A stretch of DNA of 64,000 bases from Streptomyces sp. NBC_00425 (GTDB lineage: Bacteria; Actinomycetota; Actinomycetes; Streptomycetales; Streptomycetaceae): contig NZ_CP107928.1 in the NCBI RefSeq assembly GCF_036030735.1, forward strand, positions 8,060,001-8,124,000. Reading direction: 5' to 3'. Below the pieces are notes generated by a model. The model worked only from the letters and a program-made list of their open reading frames with translations. It did no database searches and was not told the DNA's origin. The position numbers were made by a program, and so were the translations under genes. Within the stretch, counting starts at the first letter, position 1. The number at the start of each line of letters is the position of its first letter. Below, piece after piece: positions 17,086-24,788 of this stretch.

Positions 17086-17966
17086 GGGGCCACCACCTCC
17101 GATGCGGGGGCGGACGCATGGTCACCCCAGGCCAGGAAACCGGTCGGCGGGGCGAAGGTGCTGGCTACCTTCTCGGCGTAGTCCGGGGTGACTCCGCCCA
17201 CAGCGCCGAGCGCGAAGAGGAAGTCGAGGAATCCAGGGGTGCCGCTGCCGATCGCTGCCAGCGACTCGTAGGTGGTCTCCTTGATCAGCGACTCGGTGTC
17301 ACCGGCGGTGATCTGCTCCCATACCCGTTTGTCCCACTCTGTCTCCGGCTCGGTCTGGAACCGAGCCATGGCCGGGTTGCCGATCGCGTTGGACAGGTGC
17401 CCGCTGGCGATGATCGCCACCCGCAGGTCGGCGGGGTGCGCCTCCACCATCTCGACGATGGCGGCGCCGAGGTCGTAGAAACGACGACCGGTGGCCACCG
17501 GCGGAGCCATCACGTTGGTGAAGATCGGAACGACCGGTAGGTCCTGCTCGGGCCTGAGGAAGCTCAACGGGACGGTGAAACCGTGGTCGAGCAGGAAGTC
17601 ATCGCTGTAGGAGAAGTCGATCCCGCGCTCGAAGCCACCGCGCAGTAGGTGCCGCGCGATGTCCCCTTCCAGGGCGGTGTCGTAGGACCCGATGCCGAAC
17701 AGCTCCTGTTCGTGCGGGAACGGGCCACGCGCACGGACCGCCTTGCCGATCAGGAAGGTCGGCATGTTGTCGTAGAACCACTGGTTGAAGTGGTCACCGG
17801 AAACCACCACCAGCACGTCGGGCCGCGCGGCGGCGAGCCGTGTCCGCAGTTCCGCGAAATGGGCTATTGATCGCCGCAGCGGCTCGGGAGCCGCCGATCC
17901 GCCGGCGGCAACGCCGGGGAGCAGCGGGTCATGGGGAGTGCACAGCACTTGGACGACGCTGGCCAT
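17082..17966 (-). CDS. ligB: LigB-type catalytic subunit of a class III extradiol dioxygenase (protocatechuate 4,5-dioxygenase-like)
   Basis: A 294-aa non-haem Fe(II) dioxygenase. The expected ligands are in place: His12 (TPHDP), His59 (SGDHFNQW), a TYES Glu near 234, and the base His190 in ASGHLSNAIG. LDHGF near 128 is also conserved. AAAGGTGA precedes the ATG at 17966. Together with LigA it should open protocatechuate, gallate, 3-O-methylgallate or a related catechol next to a hydroxyl. Which ring and which bond is cut cannot be told from sequence. Streptomycetes usually open protocatechuate by the 3,4 (intradiol) route, so this is notable. Confidence 0.87.
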   Translation of the reverse strand: MASVVQVLCTPHDPLLPGVAAGGSAAPEPLRRSIAHFAELRTRLAAARPDVLVVVSGDHFNQWFYDNMPTFLIGKAVRARGPFPHEQELFGIGSYDTALEGDIARHLLRGGFERGIDFSYSDDFLLDHGFTVPLSFLRPEQDLPVVPIFTNVMAPPVATGRRFYDLGAAIVEMVEAHPADLRVAIIASGHLSNAIGNPAMARFQTEPETEWDKRVWEQITAGDTESLIKETTYESLAAIGSGTPGFLDFLFALGAVGGVTPDYAEKVASTFAPPTGFLAWGDHASAPASEVVAP

Positions 17967-18066
17967 CGCTCACCTTTCAGCATGGAACCCTCCAGGCAGA
18001 CCAGCCGTACAGAGGGGATCTCCACATTCGGTGGTAACAGCGTGAGCGGTGCGACGTCGTTGTGGA

Positions 18067-18091
18067 ATAGCGGAACCGGTATGCGCACTAT
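18067..18091. promoter_or_regulatory. Interrupted dyad in the ligB / monooxygenase divergent region
   Basis: ATAG and CTAT 17 bp apart, centred on ACCGGT, about 100 bp before ligB. The shape suits a LysR-type site and a LysR remnant lies beside it. Tentative. Confidence 0.25.
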
Positions 18092-18119
18092 CCGCGGAGC
18101 GTATGGTCCGACGACGTTC

Positions 18120-18345
18120 GTCATGTGGGAGGGTGCGCGAAAGTCCGTGGCAGCTGAGGCCGCCCGGTGGAGCATGCCCACCAGCAGCTCGTCACCGAAG
18201 CGGGGCCGCAGCCGGCCAGGGCATTGCTGGTGGCCGACTGGATGAGCCCGACGACCTCGCCGGCCGGTGTGACGCACCGTTCCCCGGAGCAGCGCCACCA
18301 GCACCGGAGGGGACACCAGCACCGGGGGGACACCAGATCCTTTGA
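18120..18345 (-). pseudogene. Remnant of a LysR-family regulator (DNA-binding domain only)
   Basis: Read through two frameshifts on the minus strand, this stretch gives VLVALLR / ERCVTPAGEVVGLIQSATSN + ALAG / LRPRFGDELLVGML. That is the LysR helix-turn-helix and matches the intact LysR at 24789 (LLVERNVTRAGESLGLSQPA, then RLRRRFGDQLLIRV). No effector domain remains. The rest of the 648-bp region between ligB and the monooxygenase shows no gene and should hold both promoters. The neighbouring operons have thus lost a dedicated local regulator and may answer to the intact LysR. Confidence 0.7.
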
Positions 18346-18614
18346 CGCCGGCCCGTGACGCGAGCTGCCCCGAAGGGCGGACACGGCGTGTGGCCGGGTA
18401 TTCATCCGGTCCATGGCTGCGATATGAAACCGCGTATTGGACGTGGCCCAGGCCACCCACAAGATGGTGCTGCACCACGGGAGTTCAGGGCATCCGCAGC
18501 GGAGCCGCCGGGACTCCCGGTGCTCACCGACGCTCGTTGGCATTCGGCCCGGACGTCTCTCATCGCCCTGCACCGATCTCCTCAACCTGCCCTGACGCAC
18601 TCGGGAGTCCTGCC

Positions 18615-19742
18615 TTGACCAGCATCCAGAACGCGCTCATCGTCGGCGGGGGCATCGCCGGCCTGACCGCCGCGACCGCCCTGTCCCGTACCGGGATCTC
18701 CTGCGACGTCGTCGACCTGGCCGACGGTCCGGCCGGGGCCGCCATCTCACTGCTCAACCGGGCCGTCGACGGTCTCGCCGAGATGGGAGTCCTGGATCAG
18801 TGCCTGGACGAGGGGCTGGCGGTGTCCCCGCAGGACATCTTCGCCTACTTCGATGCGGCGGGGAAACCGGTGTCCACGCCGCCCATGCCTCCCGCACCGA
18901 CGTCCGCTCTGCCGCACGGCATCCTCATCTACCGGCCTGCCCTGGCGAACATCCTCCGGCGAGCCGCGGAGGGGGCCGGCGCGAGCGTGCGGAACGGCGT
19001 GGGTCTCGCCGGGCTGCGGCAGACGGAAGACTCCGTCACCGCCACCCTCACCGACGGCTCGGAGCGGTCGTACGACCTGGTCATCGGCGCGGACGGCATC
19101 CGGTCGAAGACGCGTACGCTCATTCTGGGGGACCAGGTGACCCCGACCTACTCCGGCCTCACGATGTTCCGATGGGTCGCCGACGGGGTGCCGGACGTCG
19201 GCCCGATCGGGCACTACGAGTCGGAGCACCTCTGCGTGACCCGGCGGCAGCGGGACGGCGGCCTCTACCTTGCAACCGGCCGCGAGTTCCCGGAGCGCCC
19301 GCGGATCGACGCGGCACAGGCCCGGCAGATCGTCCGGGAGAACCTCCGCTCTTTCACCGCACCGCTGATGCGCGCGCTGGAGGAACGGCTCACGGACGAC
19401 ACGAAGATCATCGTCAACGACTACGACTGGCTGCTCGTGTCCGAGCCCTGGTACCGGGGTCGGATCCTGCTGATCGGCGACGCCGCGCACGCCACCACTG
19501 CCCACCTCGGTGCCGGCGGGGGTATGGCGGTCGAGGACGGCGTGGTCCTCGGTCAGGAATGCGCGGCCGGCGGCCCGCTCGAGGACGTGTTCAAGCGCTT
19601 CATGACACGGCGCTTCGAGCGGGCTCGCCTGGTCGTGCAGACCAGCGTCGAACTGGACCGCATGCAGCAGCGGGGAGAGCCGATCGCCGCCCAGAACAAG
19701 GTGCGGGGGCGGGCGATGGAGGCTCTGTCCAGCCCCTACTGA
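18615..19742 (+). CDS. FAD-dependent aromatic-ring monooxygenase (group A hydroxylase)
   Basis: A 375-aa flavoprotein hydroxylase. The dinucleotide fold VGGGIAGLTAATALS lies at about 11-25, IGADGIRSKTR in the middle (DG motif), and LIGDAAHATTAHLGAGGG near 290 (GD motif) contacts FAD ribityl. Related enzymes hydroxylate salicylate, hydroxybenzoates, urate or hydroxynicotinate using NAD(P)H. TTG start at 18615 with GGGAG upstream; the frame is open further upstream but without family character. It is divergent from ligBA and convergent with the FAH operon. It could create the catechol for LigAB or act on another entry compound. Confidence 0.85.
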   Translation: MTSIQNALIVGGGIAGLTAATALSRTGISCDVVDLADGPAGAAISLLNRAVDGLAEMGVLDQCLDEGLAVSPQDIFAYFDAAGKPVSTPPMPPAPTSALPHGILIYRPALANILRRAAEGAGASVRNGVGLAGLRQTEDSVTATLTDGSERSYDLVIGADGIRSKTRTLILGDQVTPTYSGLTMFRWVADGVPDVGPIGHYESEHLCVTRRQRDGGLYLATGREFPERPRIDAAQARQIVRENLRSFTAPLMRALEERLTDDTKIIVNDYDWLLVSEPWYRGRILLIGDAAHATTAHLGAGGGMAVEDGVVLGQECAAGGPLEDVFKRFMTRRFERARLVVQTSVELDRMQQRGEPIAAQNKVRGRAMEALSSPY

Positions 19743-19827
19743 GCCCCCTGCTAAGCCCCCGTGCCCGGCACATGCGGACCGACAACCACGGGAGCCGGCG
19801 AGCATGACGATGCACGACCACCGGACC

Positions 19828-19853
19828 GGGCGTCGCCCCTGAGGGTGGCGCCC
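19828..19853. terminator. Bidirectional hairpin between monooxygenase and FAH operon
   Basis: An 11-bp stem including two G-U pairs around a short CTGA loop, in the gap between two convergent transcripts. Confidence 0.4.
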
Positions 19854-19935
19854 GGCGGTGCGCTCATCGACGCGCGCCTTCGTGCTCACCGGACTTCGAC
19901 CCCCGGCGAAGCACCACGCTCACGTCACCGCCCGC

Positions 19936-20901
19936 TCACGACAGCCGCTTCCTTGCCCGTGGCCGAGGCCGGGCGGCGCGGACCGGCGGGAGCTGAAGGC
20001 CGGGGACGATCCGGTTGCGGATGGTGCCGATGCCCTCGACGGTCATCTCCACGACGTCGCCGGGCCGCAGCGGCGGCGGATCCGGGCGGCCACGGAGGCC
20101 CCACAGCTCGGCCAGGCAACCGCCGTTCCCGCAGGTGCCCGAGCCGAGGACGTCCCCGGCGCGGACCTCGCTGCCGCGGGATGCGTAGGAGACCAGCTCC
20201 TCGAACGGCCAGCCCATGTTGGACAGCAGGTCATGCCCGATCTCGGTGCCGTTCACGGAGACCCGCATCTCGAGGGACAGGAAGCCCTCGTCGTCCCGGT
20301 ACGGCTCCAGTTCGTCGGCGGTGACCAGCCACGGGCCCAGAGTGCCGGCGAAGTCCTTGCCCTTGGCCGGGCCCAGGCCGACCTTCATCTCCCGGCGCTG
20401 CAGGTCGCGCGCGGACCAGTCGTTGAGCACCGTGTAGCCGAAGACGGCATCACGGGCCTGCGCCGGACTCAGCGACGCGCCGCCCCTGCCGACGACTGCG
20501 GCGACCTCGAGCTCGAAGTCGAGCAGCTGTGAGCCGGGCGGGACGGCGACGTCGTCATGGGCACCGACAAGCGCGTAGGGGTTGGTGAAGTAGAAGGTGG
20601 GTGCCTCGTACCACTCCGGCATCACTCCGCCGTCGGTCATGCTCCGCACCACCCCCTCCACGTGCTCCTCGAACGCCACGAAGTCCCGCACGGTGGGCGG
20701 GGCGAGCGGCGGCAGCAGCCGGACGCCGTCCACCGGCACGGCCCGTGTCTCCAGCGCCGTGCCGCCGGTCTCCAGCGCGGCCGGCAGCCCCGCACGTACG
20801 AGGTCGAGCACCGTCGTCCCCTCCGGGAGGGCGTGCAGCCCCGCCTCGGAGACGACACCCGAAAACGTTCTGCCCTGGGACTCCCAGGTCGCGAACTTCA
20901 T
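19936..20901 (-). CDS. Fumarylacetoacetate-hydrolase-fold enzyme (copy 1)
   Basis: A 321-aa FAH-superfamily protein. The catalytic domain shows DFVAFEEHVEG, FYFTNPYALVG, the metal ligand region LLDFELEVAAVVG, GYTVLNDWSARDLQRREM and LGSGTCGNGGC. FAH-fold proteins hydrolyse, decarboxylate or isomerise the open-chain products of ring cleavage. It is the last gene of the minus-strand operon with cyclase and amidohydrolase genes, and its ATG overlaps the stop of a 29-codon ORF (ATGA). The exact reaction is not predictable. Confidence 0.83.
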   Translation of the reverse strand: MKFATWESQGRTFSGVVSEAGLHALPEGTTVLDLVRAGLPAALETGGTALETRAVPVDGVRLLPPLAPPTVRDFVAFEEHVEGVVRSMTDGGVMPEWYEAPTFYFTNPYALVGAHDDVAVPPGSQLLDFELEVAAVVGRGGASLSPAQARDAVFGYTVLNDWSARDLQRREMKVGLGPAKGKDFAGTLGPWLVTADELEPYRDDEGFLSLEMRVSVNGTEIGHDLLSNMGWPFEELVSYASRGSEVRAGDVLGSGTCGNGGCLAELWGLRGRPDPPPLRPGDVVEMTVEGIGTIRNRIVPGLQLPPVRAARPRPRARKRLS

Positions 20902-20987
20902 CGACCCGAACCGGCGAGGTGGAGGGGCGGCGGAGCGAGCGTGTTCGACGGACGTCGGTCGACGATGACGTCGTGCACCACGGGCAC
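20898..20987 (-). CDS. Possible 29-aa leader peptide coupled to the FAH gene
   Basis: A GTG at 20987 follows a strong TAAGGAG by 6 nt and opens a 29-codon frame (VPVVHDVIVDRRPSNTLAPP...). Its stop overlaps the FAH ATG. The FAH gene itself has no clear ribosome site, so ribosomes finishing this frame may start FAH. No homology recognised; it may be a coupling device or the tail of a lost gene. Confidence 0.4.
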   Translation of the reverse strand: MPVVHDVIVDRRPSNTLAPPPLHLAGSGR

Positions 20988-21004
20988 GGTGGGCTCCTTA
21001 CCCG

Positions 21005-21991
21005 TCATTTGACGGCGAGGGGGTTGACCGGTGCGCCGACGGCGCCGGTCACGGGCAGGGGGGCGGCCACGAGAAAGAACTCGTAGACGCCGTCGGCGGC
21101 GCAGTCGGCCGCCAGGGTGTCGAGGTCCCACATCTCCCCGAGGAAGAGGCCCATGTGCGGGATGGCGACCTGATGCAGCGGCTGGAAGGCGACATCGAAC
21201 TCGTTGGGGCGAACCTCGAAGCCCCAGGTGTCGGTGGCGATGCCGGCGATCTCGGAGGAGTGCAGCCAGTCGGCCGTGGCGAACGACAGACCGGGGGCGG
21301 GACCGCCCGCGTAGTCGCCCCAGCCGTCGCCCGCGGCGATGGCGCGCCGGGCCCGGGTGAGCTGGCCGGTGCGCACCAGCAGCAGGTCGCCGCGGCCGAC
21401 CCGGGCAGTGTCACCTTGCGCGGCGATGGTCGCCTCGAGGTGTTCGGCGGTGATGGCGAAGCCGTCCGGCAGTTCGCCCTCGGCTCCGATCGCCCTGCCG
21501 ACGTCGAGCAGCACACCCCGGCCGGCGATCCTGTCGGCCACGGTCTCGATGCCGGTGAGCCTGTCTCCCTCGCTGGTCACCACCTGTGAGGCGCGGCGTC
21601 CGTTGTAGGCGGTGCCGTGGTCGAAGATGTGGCCGAGGCCGTCCCACTGGGTGGAGGCCTGCAGCGGCATGAACACCACGTCGTCAGCGCCGCCGAGCCC
21701 GTGTGGGAACTCCGCCGGGCCGAATTCTGCGTCCAGGCCGGAAGAGAGCATGCTGTGCACCGGGTTGGTGCGCCGCCGCCACCCCTTCTGCGGACCTTCC
21801 GCGTCGAAGCGCTGGGCCAGCGAGAAGCTCACGCCGCGGCGGGCCAGCTGCGCGCCCTGTGCCCGTTTGGCCTCGTCGAGGAAGTTCAGCGTGCCGAGGA
21901 CGTCACCGGCGCCCCAGCGGCCCCAGTTGGAGACGCGCTTGGCTGCGGCCGCGATGGCCCCTTCGGGATCGGAGCGGTCGAACGTGGTCAC
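21005..21991 (-). CDS. Cyclase-family (kynurenine-formamidase-like) metal hydrolase
   Basis: A 328-aa member of the cyclase/formamidase family. The core motif is present as STQWDGLGHIFDHGTAYNG, a known variant of the HTGTHxD metal motif; GVLLDVGRA and DLLLVRTGQLTRAR follow, then the C-terminal HQVAIPHMGLFLGEMWDLD. Proteins of this branch recur in aromatic-catabolism operons, where they may hydrolyse a lactone or amide intermediate. It sits 57 bp downstream of the amidohydrolase. The reaction here is unknown. Confidence 0.8.
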   Translation of the reverse strand: MTTFDRSDPEGAIAAAAKRVSNWGRWGAGDVLGTLNFLDEAKRAQGAQLARRGVSFSLAQRFDAEGPQKGWRRRTNPVHSMLSSGLDAEFGPAEFPHGLGGADDVVFMPLQASTQWDGLGHIFDHGTAYNGRRASQVVTSEGDRLTGIETVADRIAGRGVLLDVGRAIGAEGELPDGFAITAEHLEATIAAQGDTARVGRGDLLLVRTGQLTRARRAIAAGDGWGDYAGGPAPGLSFATADWLHSSEIAGIATDTWGFEVRPNEFDVAFQPLHQVAIPHMGLFLGEMWDLDTLAADCAADGVYEFFLVAAPLPVTGAVGAPVNPLAVK

Positions 21992-22048
21992 AGGTCTTCC
22001 TCCGTGGAGTTCCGATCAAGAATCGGCAGCAAGGGCATCGGGGCTTCG

Positions 22049-23071
22049 TCACGAGTGCGCGGTTCCCACCGTCGGGATCGGACCCAGGAGGCGGGCGGCG
22101 TTGCCACCGCGGATGGCGTCGGTCGTGGCCTGGTCGAAGCCGGCCGCCTCCAGTCGGTCGACCGGGTCGACCACGCCCATGTCGAAGGGGTAGTCGCTGC
22201 CGAGGGTCACCTGACTCGCGCCCATCGAGCCGACCAGGTGCCGCAGCTGCTCGGTGGTGTAGACCAGCGAGTCGACGAAGGTGCGGCGCAGCAGCGCGGA
22301 CGGCGGCTCGGCGGTGGTGTGCGCGTCGGAGCGGGCCGCCCAGGCGTGGTCGGCGCGGACCATGTAACCGGCCAGGTAGCCACCGCCGTGCGCGGACCAG
22401 ATCTTCAGCCGCGGGTGCCGCTCGAGCAGTCCGGAGAACACGATCCGGGACAGCGCGAGAGCGGTTTCGGTCGGGTTTCCCACGCTGTTGAACAGGTAGT
22501 AGGCGTTCAGCCGCTCGCCGAGGGTGCAGCCCCAGGGGTGGATGAGCACGGCGGCGCCCAGTTCCTCGGCGGCCGCCCAGAAGTCGGCCAGCGACGGGTC
22601 GTCGAGTTCCCGGCCCGGCCCGGCGGAGGTCGAGATCTGCACCCCCCGCATACCGAGGTCGCGGACCGCTGTCACGAGCTGCCCGACCGCCAGGTCGGGG
22701 TGCTGCAGCGCTACGGCTCCGATCGGAAGGAGCCGAGTCGGTTTCTTCGCGCACAACGCGGCGATGCCCTCGTTGCCCACCGCGACGATGCGGGAGGCCA
22801 GCTCCCGGTCGGCCCACGCATGGGGCAGCGGTACTGCGCTGACCGCCTGCACCTGCACACGCGCGGCGTCCATCGCGGCCAGCCGCAGCTCGAGGTCGAC
22901 CAGCTTCGGCCCGAGCTCGGCGATCTGCTTCAGGTTCACCGCCAGGGACGCCCGGCCGAGGGTGGCCGCGTCGATCTCCCGCTGCCGTACCAGACCCGGC
23001 TGCCCCTCGATCAGCGCGTCGACGGCCGGTACGCCCGCATGGGCGTGCACATCGACGGTGGGCACGCTCAC
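22049..23071 (-). CDS. ACMSD-type amidohydrolase-superfamily decarboxylase/hydrolase
   Basis: A 340-aa TIM-barrel metal enzyme. DVHAHAG at the N-terminus, VLIHPWGCTLGE, WSAHGGGYLAGYM and LGSDYPFDMGVVDP give the HxH, His, His and Asp ligands of the ACMSD / gamma-resorcylate decarboxylase / LigW group. In aromatic routes these remove a carboxyl group from a ring or from a carboxymuconate semialdehyde. Other superfamily members hydrolyse lactones (LigI) or C-C bonds (LigY). Its ATG overlaps the stop of a short upstream frame. A decarboxylase acting on the LigAB product is an attractive hypothesis. Confidence 0.82.
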   Translation of the reverse strand: MSVPTVDVHAHAGVPAVDALIEGQPGLVRQREIDAATLGRASLAVNLKQIAELGPKLVDLELRLAAMDAARVQVQAVSAVPLPHAWADRELASRIVAVGNEGIAALCAKKPTRLLPIGAVALQHPDLAVGQLVTAVRDLGMRGVQISTSAGPGRELDDPSLADFWAAAEELGAAVLIHPWGCTLGERLNAYYLFNSVGNPTETALALSRIVFSGLLERHPRLKIWSAHGGGYLAGYMVRADHAWAARSDAHTTAEPPSALLRRTFVDSLVYTTEQLRHLVGSMGASQVTLGSDYPFDMGVVDPVDRLEAAGFDQATTDAIRGGNAARLLGPIPTVGTAHS

Positions 23072-23328
23072 GGCGCCACCACCTCATCCATCCGAGCCGG
23101 CTCGGAGCGCTGATTCCAGCCGTTGTCCCAGCCGATCAACCTGTCCAGGGACACGGGCCCGGGGCGCGTGCGTTTCGGGGGTGTCGCTGAAGGCGACCGG
23201 GCACTCGCGGCGCAGACGGGTGTACTCGGCGTACCGCTCCGGTGAGCGGATCCCACTACCGAGGGAACGGCCCCTCGGTCCTCCTGGTACCAGTCCGGTT
23301 CGACATGCGTCTCGGCGGTGTACGACAT
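23068..23328 (-). pseudogene. 86-codon frame carrying a frameshifted cytochrome P450 N-terminus
   Basis: From an ATG at 23328 (GAGCGAGG upstream) the frame begins MSYTAETHVEPDWYQEDRG and ends with ATGA overlap onto the amidohydrolase. Shifting frame after codon 27 reads RSPERYAEYTRLRRECPVAF, which looks like the start of a bacterial P450. The haem-binding and I-helix regions are absent. It is best read as a P450 gene reduced by deletion and frameshift, now possibly serving only for translational coupling. P450s are alternative O-demethylases for methoxyaromatics, so the loss fits the setting. Confidence 0.5.
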
Positions 23329-23372
23329 GGTGCGCCTCGCTCTCCGGTGGATCTGAAAACGCCTGGGTGGGG

Positions 23373-23393
23373 CCGGCCGAGTCGGTCGGCCGG
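23373..23393 (-). terminator. Hairpin directly after FAH gene copy 2
   Basis: CCGGCCGA-GTCGG-TCGGCCGG, 8-bp perfect arms, begins 3 bp after the stop codon. May reduce readthrough into the amidohydrolase operon. Confidence 0.45.
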
Positions 23394-23395
23394 GC

Positions 23396-24454
23396 TCAGT
23401 CGGTCGGGAAGCGGCCGAAGTGGGGCTTGCGGCCCTGCAGGACCTCGGCGACGCAGCGGTTGCGCTGCCGTCCGAGGTAGGTGATCTCACTTTCGATGAC
23501 GTCTCCGTCGTGCAGGAAGCGACCGTGGTGCTTGCCATTCCCGGGCGGAGAGCCCATGAAGATGATGTCCCCGGGCGTCAGCCGGACGTGCTCGGAGGCG
23601 TACGCCACGAACTGCGCCGGGTCGAAGATCATGTCGCCGGTCGGCCAGTCCTGCATGACCTGGCCGTTGACCTTCAACGTGGTCCGGATGGTGTCGTCGA
23701 GCGTGAAGAACTCTGCGGGCACGACGAACGGCCCCGCCGGCTTGAACGCAGGCTGGTGCTTGCCCATCCAGTCGAAGCCCCAAGGGATGTCGGTGCGGCG
23801 GAACTGGTCGACTGTGCCTAGGTCGTTGACGATCGTGTAGCCAGCGATCAGCCCTGTTGCCTCGTCCGGGGTGAGGAACCGACCGGTCCCGCCGACGACG
23901 ACCCCGAGTTCGAGCTCCCAGTCGGGCTCGTCGCCCAGGGCCGGCAGCACGACGTCGTCGGTCGCGCCCACGAGCGAGGAGTGCATCCCGACCCAGGCGA
24001 AGGGAATGCCCTCTCGCGACCGGCGCTCCATGAACGCGAGATTGCGCTGGAAGAACTCTTCGTCGGTCTCGCCCACTCGGCGGTTGTGCTGGTTGAAGGC
24101 GTTCTTCGTCAGCATCTGCGCCGAATGCGTCTTGTAGTTGGCGCCGGCGCCCAGGAGGTTGGGATGGCTGAGCGGCGGCAGCGCACGCAGCTCCGTCAAC
24201 GGCCGCGTCGGTCGGGAGGAGTCGGTCCACACCTCTTCGAGGAACTGGAGGTTCGTCGTCCAGTCGGCGAAGACCTCGTGCAGGTCGTGGAACCGGTCGG
24301 ACAGGTCGGTGACCATGCCGTCGGCGGTCACGAGGGCCGAGAAGGCACGCGTCTCGTCGGCGAAGGTTCCGAGCGCGAAGGTTCCCGCGCGCAGTCCGGT
24401 CGCCGGGTCGACCGGGTGTTCCGGAGCGCGCGTGACAGGGGCGGTCTCAGTCAT
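23396..24454 (-). CDS. Fumarylacetoacetate-hydrolase-fold enzyme (copy 2)
   Basis: A 352-aa FAH-superfamily protein. NLLGAGANYKTHSAQM opens the catalytic domain; PDWELELGVVVGGTGRF contains the acidic metal ligands; GYTIVNDLGTVDQFRRTD and KHQPAFKPAGPFVVP follow. It belongs to a longer FAH subtype than copy 1. A frameshifted relative of its C-terminal half is found at 32593-32916. First gene of its operon, divergent from the LysR regulator, so probably induced by a pathway intermediate. Hydrolysis or decarboxylation of a ring-fission product is expected. Confidence 0.83.
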   Translation of the reverse strand: MTETAPVTRAPEHPVDPATGLRAGTFALGTFADETRAFSALVTADGMVTDLSDRFHDLHEVFADWTTNLQFLEEVWTDSSRPTRPLTELRALPPLSHPNLLGAGANYKTHSAQMLTKNAFNQHNRRVGETDEEFFQRNLAFMERRSREGIPFAWVGMHSSLVGATDDVVLPALGDEPDWELELGVVVGGTGRFLTPDEATGLIAGYTIVNDLGTVDQFRRTDIPWGFDWMGKHQPAFKPAGPFVVPAEFFTLDDTIRTTLKVNGQVMQDWPTGDMIFDPAQFVAYASEHVRLTPGDIIFMGSPPGNGKHHGRFLHDGDVIESEITYLGRQRNRCVAEVLQGRKPHFGRFPTD

Positions 24455-24788
24455 GGGTCACGTTTCCGTTTCGGTGACGCTGGGTCGTGCGGGACGCACG
24501 ACACCTGGACGGCGGAAAGTCATGGATCACCTTTCGCCATGGGTCTGTCCGGCCGTTCCGGCGGACGACAAGGAGCCCGGAGGACGGGCCGGCCGGAGGA
24601 TGATCTGATTGTGAACCGGGCCACGAGGCCTGGGATATGCTCAGCCTTGTATGCGACCCATCGACGGAACGGATGCTCAGCATCGACCGGCCGGTGCGGG
24701 TCGTTCGGCGAAGGCCTCGGAGTCGCACTGCTGTGCTGGTGGGCTCGCCGGACCGCGCCTGAAACAGAAGCCGGGGGAGGACACCGCG
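24455..24788. promoter_or_regulatory. Divergent promoter region between FAH copy 2 and lysR
   Basis: 334 bp with no gene. LysR regulators usually bind such shared regions; I see GGATATGCTCAGCC followed by TTGTATGCG around 24633-24654 as an AT-richer patch but cannot define a firm operator. Confidence 0.45.
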
